In this document: one piece after another, positions 61,256-64,000 of the stretch
How positions within the stretch are numbered: the stretch's first letter is position 1
Layout of the letters: every line of letters starts with the position of its first letter
Origin: Lagierella sp.
GTDB taxonomy: Bacteria > Bacillota > Clostridia > Tissierellales > Peptoniphilaceae
NCBI RefSeq assembly: GCF_029983815.1
Contig: NZ_JASBYU010000007.1
Span: 17,251 to 81,250, forward strand
Direction: 5' to 3'
DNA length: 64,000 nucleotides
Notes under the pieces: generated by a model
The model's database searches: none
The model's input: only the letters and a program-made list of their open reading frames with translations
What the model was told of the DNA's origin: nothing
Made by a program: the position numbers and the translations under genes

Positions 61256-62103
61256 TGGATAGGATTTTGACATCAAACGACTTGGCTTTAGAAATGGAAG
61301 AGAGTATAATTTCTAGAGTTAAAAAATTGAAGGACAGTAATAACACACCTAAGCTTGCTATAGTAAGAGTTGGTGAAAAACCAAATGATATTTCTTACGA
61401 AAAGAGTTTAATAAAAAAGGGCGAAAAATATGGAATTGAAATTAAACAGGTGCTGTTAAAAGAATCTACGACAACTGAAGAACTAAAAGAAGAGATAGAA
61501 AATTTAAACAAAGATGAATCAGTTACAGGTATGATTATCTTTAGGCCTCTTCCTAAACATATTGACGAAGAAGTTATTCAACAGACCGTTTCATGGGAAA
61601 AAGACGTCGATTGTATGACACCTACAAATTTAGCTAAGATTTTCCAAGGAGACTTTTCTTCATTTCAACCAGCAACACCTTATGCAGCTATGAAAATATT
61701 AGAGCATTATGGAATCGAATTAGAAGGCAAAAACGTTGCCATAGTCAATAGATCTATGGTCTTGGGTAGACCAATGGCTATGATGGTGTTAGATAAAAAT
61801 GGTACTCCTACTATTTGTCACTCTAGGACTAAAAACTTAAAGAAGGTTCTTCAAGAAGCGGATGTGGTAGTTTCTGCAACGGGAAGAGCAAAGTCTCTAA
61901 CTAGAGAGTTTTTGACACAAGATTCTATTGTTATAGATGTTGGAGTGTCTATGGACGAAGAAGGAAAACTTTCTGGAGATGCGGATTTTGAAGATCTTAA
62001 AGATTTTGTAAAAGGAATTACCCCTAGATTAGGTGGTGTTGGAAAAATAACCTCTACATTACTCATGGATCAAATAGTACAGGCAAAAGAAAAAAGTTTA
62101 TAG
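61255..62103 (+). CDS. folD: Methylenetetrahydrofolate dehydrogenase/cyclohydrolase FolD
   Basis: FolD interconverts 5,10-methylene- and 10-formyltetrahydrofolate, the formyl donor used by Fmt. The 282-residue protein has the catalytic Lys in SYEKSLIKKGEKYGI near 50, GMIIFRPLPKHID near 95, VDCMTP near 122, the Rossmann loop VNRSMVLGRPMA near 164 and GGVGKITSTLLMDQ near the end. Its ATG overlaps the preceding stop by one base. It is the last gene of the T-box-led cluster and is followed by a terminator. Confidence 0.95.
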   Translation: MDRILTSNDLALEMEESIISRVKKLKDSNNTPKLAIVRVGEKPNDISYEKSLIKKGEKYGIEIKQVLLKESTTTEELKEEIENLNKDESVTGMIIFRPLPKHIDEEVIQQTVSWEKDVDCMTPTNLAKIFQGDFSSFQPATPYAAMKILEHYGIELEGKNVAIVNRSMVLGRPMAMMVLDKNGTPTICHSRTKNLKKVLQEADVVVSATGRAKSLTREFLTQDSIVIDVGVSMDEEGKLSGDADFEDLKDFVKGITPRLGGVGKITSTLLMDQIVQAKEKSL

Positions 62104-62116
62104 GATAATAAGAGAA

Positions 62117-62149
62117 AGAAGTGCTCAAAGGGATGAGTGCTTCTTTTTT
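62117..62149 (+). terminator. Intrinsic terminator after folD
   Basis: AGAAGTGCTCA (62117-62127) and TGAGTGCTTCT (62134-62144) form an 11-base stem with two G-T pairs and a 6-base loop, followed by TTTTT. Confidence 0.85.
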
Positions 62150-62181
62150 AGATTTCAGTATTTAATTTTTGAAATACATAT

Positions 62182-62211
62182 TTGACATATGGGGGGAAGG
62201 GGATTTATAAT
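62182..62211 (+). promoter_or_regulatory. dinB promoter
   Basis: A perfect TTGACA (62182-62187), an 18-base G-rich spacer and a perfect TATAAT (62206-62211). The predicted start falls at the edge of the LexA box. Confidence 0.85.
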
Positions 62212-62218
62212 ATTAACA

Positions 62219-62231
62219 GAACATATGTTCG
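62219..62231. promoter_or_regulatory. LexA (DinR) operator
   Basis: GAACATATGTTC with a following G fits the Firmicutes LexA box GAACNNNNGTTC. It sits just downstream of the -10, where LexA would block initiation, so the gene is predicted to be SOS-induced. Confidence 0.8.
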
Positions 62232-62243
62232 AGTGGTGATATT

Positions 62244-63512
62244 ATGAATTCGAAAGAGAGAGTAATACTTCATAGTGATTTAAATTCTTTTTATGCTTCT
62301 GTGGAACTTTTAAATTATCCGAAGTATAGGGGTAAACCCTTTGCAGTGGGAGGGAATCAAGAGGATAGACATGGGATAATTTTGGCAAAGACTCCTGAAG
62401 CAAAGATGGATGGAGTCAAAACAGGTGAGCCTATTTGGCAGGCTATGAAAAAATGTCCCAATCTGATAGTTGTTCCTCCAAATTACGAAAAATATTTATA
62501 TTATTCTGATAGGGTGCAAAAAGTTTATTATAGTTTTACCAAGCAAGTAGAACCTTTTGGAATGGACGAATGTTGGCTAGATGTTACAGGGTCTCAAAGA
62601 TTATTTGGGTCTGGTAAAGAAATTGCAGACTGTATTAGAAAAATAGTAAGGGAAAGTTTTGGATTAACTGTGAGTATTGGAGTAAGTTATAATAAAATAT
62701 TTGCTAAATTGGGTAGTGATTTAAAAAAGCCAGATGCTACTACCGAAATAACTAAAAATAATTTTAAAGATATTGTTTGGCCTCTAGGATGTGGCAACAT
62801 GATTATGGTGGGACCAGCAACTCAGAGAAAGCTTTCTAGTATAGGAATATATACTTTGGGAGAATTGGCAAATTCAGATGAACGTATTATAAAGAAGATG
62901 CTAGGTATAAATGGAATAAGAATAAGAAATTGGGCAAATGGAAAAGATAATACTCCTGTGACAGACTATTATTATGAACCGCCTATTAAGAGTATAGGAA
63001 GGGGGATAACTACAGTAGAAGATATGAAGGATTCCTGTAGCGTTCAATCTGTATTGATGGAATTATGTCAAGAAGTATCTGAAAAGCTTATAGAGCATGG
63101 TTTTTTGGCAACAGGGATATCTATAAGTATTAGGGATAATAAATTACAGAGCAGAAACTATACAGCCAGATTGGAGTATCCAACTTCATCATCTATTGAG
63201 ATAATAAGGGTGGCTATGGAATTGTTTAAAGAATATAGTTGGGATTATAATATACGAGCAGTGAAAATAAGAGCGACAAATATAATAAGGGATAATACTT
63301 CCTATCAAATTACTGCTTTAAAAGATGTGAAAGAACATGAGGAAATGGTAAATCTTGAAAATGCGATATATAAAATACGTGGAAGATTTGGAAAAAAATC
63401 TGTAATATACTGCAATATGATGCTTAAGAGGTATATTCCCGATGATAAAAGAGAAATGGTTATAATGCCTTCGACCTATATAGCAGAACAAAAGAGGATG
63501 TATCAAAAGTAA
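62244..63512 (+). CDS. dinB: Y-family translesion DNA polymerase (DinB/UmuC type)
   Basis: The 422-residue protein has the Y-family signatures: catalytic DLNSFYASVE near 12, GMDECWLDV with the DE pair near 107, and SIGVSYNKIFAKLGSDLKKP, then helix-hairpin-helix and a little-finger domain. The motif near 43 (AKTPEAKMDGVKTGEPIWQA) is closer to the Firmicutes YqjW/UvrX type than to E. coli DinB. It has a consensus promoter and a LexA box, is monocistronic, and replicates across lesions at the cost of mutation. Confidence 0.92.
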   Translation: MNSKERVILHSDLNSFYASVELLNYPKYRGKPFAVGGNQEDRHGIILAKTPEAKMDGVKTGEPIWQAMKKCPNLIVVPPNYEKYLYYSDRVQKVYYSFTKQVEPFGMDECWLDVTGSQRLFGSGKEIADCIRKIVRESFGLTVSIGVSYNKIFAKLGSDLKKPDATTEITKNNFKDIVWPLGCGNMIMVGPATQRKLSSIGIYTLGELANSDERIIKKMLGINGIRIRNWANGKDNTPVTDYYYEPPIKSIGRGITTVEDMKDSCSVQSVLMELCQEVSEKLIEHGFLATGISISIRDNKLQSRNYTARLEYPTSSSIEIIRVAMELFKEYSWDYNIRAVKIRATNIIRDNTSYQITALKDVKEHEEMVNLENAIYKIRGRFGKKSVIYCNMMLKRYIPDDKREMVIMPSTYIAEQKRMYQK

Positions 63513-63533
63513 AAATACTTTTATAATTAAAAA

Positions 63534-63562
63534 ATCACGCATATCAAAATGATATGCGTGAT
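63534..63562 (-). terminator. Terminator of the tRNA cluster
   Basis: ATCACGCATATC (63534-63545) and GATATGCGTGAT (63551-63562) form a perfect 12-base stem. Read on the minus strand it is followed by TTTTTTAAT, ending the tRNA operon; it may also serve dinB. Confidence 0.85.
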
Positions 63563-63563
63563 A

Positions 63564-63637
63564 TGGAGGCGACACCCGGATTTGAACCGGGGATAGAGGT
63601 GTTGCAGACCTTTGCCTTACCACTTGGCTATGTCGCC
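63564..63637 (-). tRNA. tRNA-Cys (GCA)
   Basis: Acceptor GGCGACA/TGTCGCC, discriminator U (typical for Cys), encoded CCA, anticodon loop CTGCAAC with anticodon GCA, T arm CCCGG/CCGGG. The outer anticodon-stem pair 27-43 reads A against C, a mismatch. It is the last of three tRNAs on this strand. Confidence 0.96.
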
Positions 63638-63641
63638 TTAT

Positions 63642-63716
63642 TGGAGCGGAAGACGGGATTCGAACCCGCGACCCTCGCCTTGGCAAGGCGATGCTCTACC
63701 ACTGAGCCACTTCCGC
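63642..63716 (-). tRNA. tRNA-Gly (GCC)
   Basis: Acceptor GCGGAAG/CTTCCGC, discriminator U, encoded CCA, anticodon stem TCGCC/GGCGA with loop TTGCCAA (anticodon GCC). Only four bases separate it from tRNA-Cys, so they are one transcript. Confidence 0.97.
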
Positions 63717-63725
63717 ATATTTCCA

Positions 63726-63835
<110 letters not shown>

Positions 63836-63913
63836 TTTATTTATCCATTTTTTAAAAAAGCTCATTCTTTTTCTGCTTCTTGTAAAACCGACGCAGAGCC
63901 TAAGTCACTGCCA

Positions 63914-63933
63914 CGATTTCTTGTGAGAAATCG
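63914..63933. other. Perfect hairpin between the repeat copies
   Basis: CGATTTCT (63914-63921) and AGAAATCG (63926-63933) form an 8-base stem with a TGTG loop. It lies in a 110-base stretch (63836-63945) between the repeat copies for which I recognise no gene; on the minus strand it contains a short open frame ending with a stop near 63856. Confidence 0.5.
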
Positions 63934-63945
63934 GCCATTTACTTA

Positions 63946-64000
63946 TACCGACTGAGCTATCTGGGCTCACAATTTTCTTACTTTGTATTATTTCTCTATA
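63946..64000. repeat. Direct repeat copy 2, truncated tRNA-Phe fragment
   Basis: Identical 55 bases to 63781-63835 and reaching the window end. Read on the minus strand it holds the leader plus the first 21 bases of tRNA-Phe and then diverges, so it is not a functional tRNA gene. Confidence 0.85.

Noticed and set aside
63318..63686. 122-residue minus-strand frame
   Set aside because: It crosses the dinB 3' end, a terminator and two tRNA genes; its composition reflects tRNA sequence.

Overview
The window is a 64 kb stretch of a low-GC bacterial chromosome, almost entirely housekeeping genes packed in long operons. It looks like an anaerobic member of the Bacillota (Firmicutes), probably a Clostridia or Tissierellia relative such as Peptoniphilaceae; that placement is inference. 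Supporting signs are AT-rich coding DNA, T-box leaders in front of valS and glyS, the RsgA-PrpC-PrkC cluster, RqcH, GatCAB, single-chain glycyl-tRNA synthetase, a Firmicutes-type LexA box upstream of a Y-family polymerase, TTG/GTG starts with strong GGAGG sites, and a catabolic-type glutamate dehydrogenase. I see no phage, insertion sequence, CRISPR array or rRNA operon.

Layout. 1-1.9 kb (minus strand): tmcAL and sfsA. 1.9-3.9 kb: a small accessory island on the plus strand holding a degenerate macro-domain protein, a zinc phospholipase-C-like protein that seems to lack a canonical start codon, and an orphan basic protein. 4.0-8.7 kb: ruvC-ruvA-ruvB-queA-tgt-yajC. 8.7-13.75 kb: recJ, rel, dtd and a metallo-beta-lactamase hydrolase. 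13.75-19.2 kb: valine T-box, valS, folC, hpt and a methyltransferase. 19.2-24.7 kb: cold-shock protein, hslO, tRNA-Arg, an orphan membrane protein, a UvrD-like helicase (minus), a nitroreductase and a TPR protein. 24.7-31.3 kb: modABC, rnr, smpB and rqcH (minus).

31.5-46.65 kb is one uninterrupted cluster of 16 genes (yicC-gmk-rpoZ-coaBC-priA-def-fmt-yugP-rsmB-rlmN-prpC-prkC-rsgA-rpe-thiT-thiN) running from a good promoter to a strong terminator. It joins translation initiation and ribosome maturation, CoA synthesis, replication restart, a PASTA kinase with its phosphatase, and thiamine salvage. 46.8-52.9 kb: rpmB (minus) divergent from the asp23/fakA-like pair, then recG, rsmD, coaD and a coiled-coil protein. 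52.9-62.1 kb: a glycine T-box leads glyS and ten further closely packed genes (glutaredoxin-like, gdh, ogg, gatCAB, rdgB, yfcE-like, folD) before the next clear terminator. 62.2-64.0 kb: LexA-controlled dinB, then a minus-strand tRNA cluster (Phe-Gly-Cys) and a duplicated 5' part of the tRNA-Phe gene with its leader at the window edge.

No clearly new multi-gene system stands out. The best leads are the 1.9-3.9 kb island, the long amino-acid-sensing operon behind the glycine T-box, a leader hairpin before asp23 with divergent promoters sharing one -35 hexamer, and the tRNA-Phe partial duplication. All identifications come from reading motifs by eye; no database search was run.
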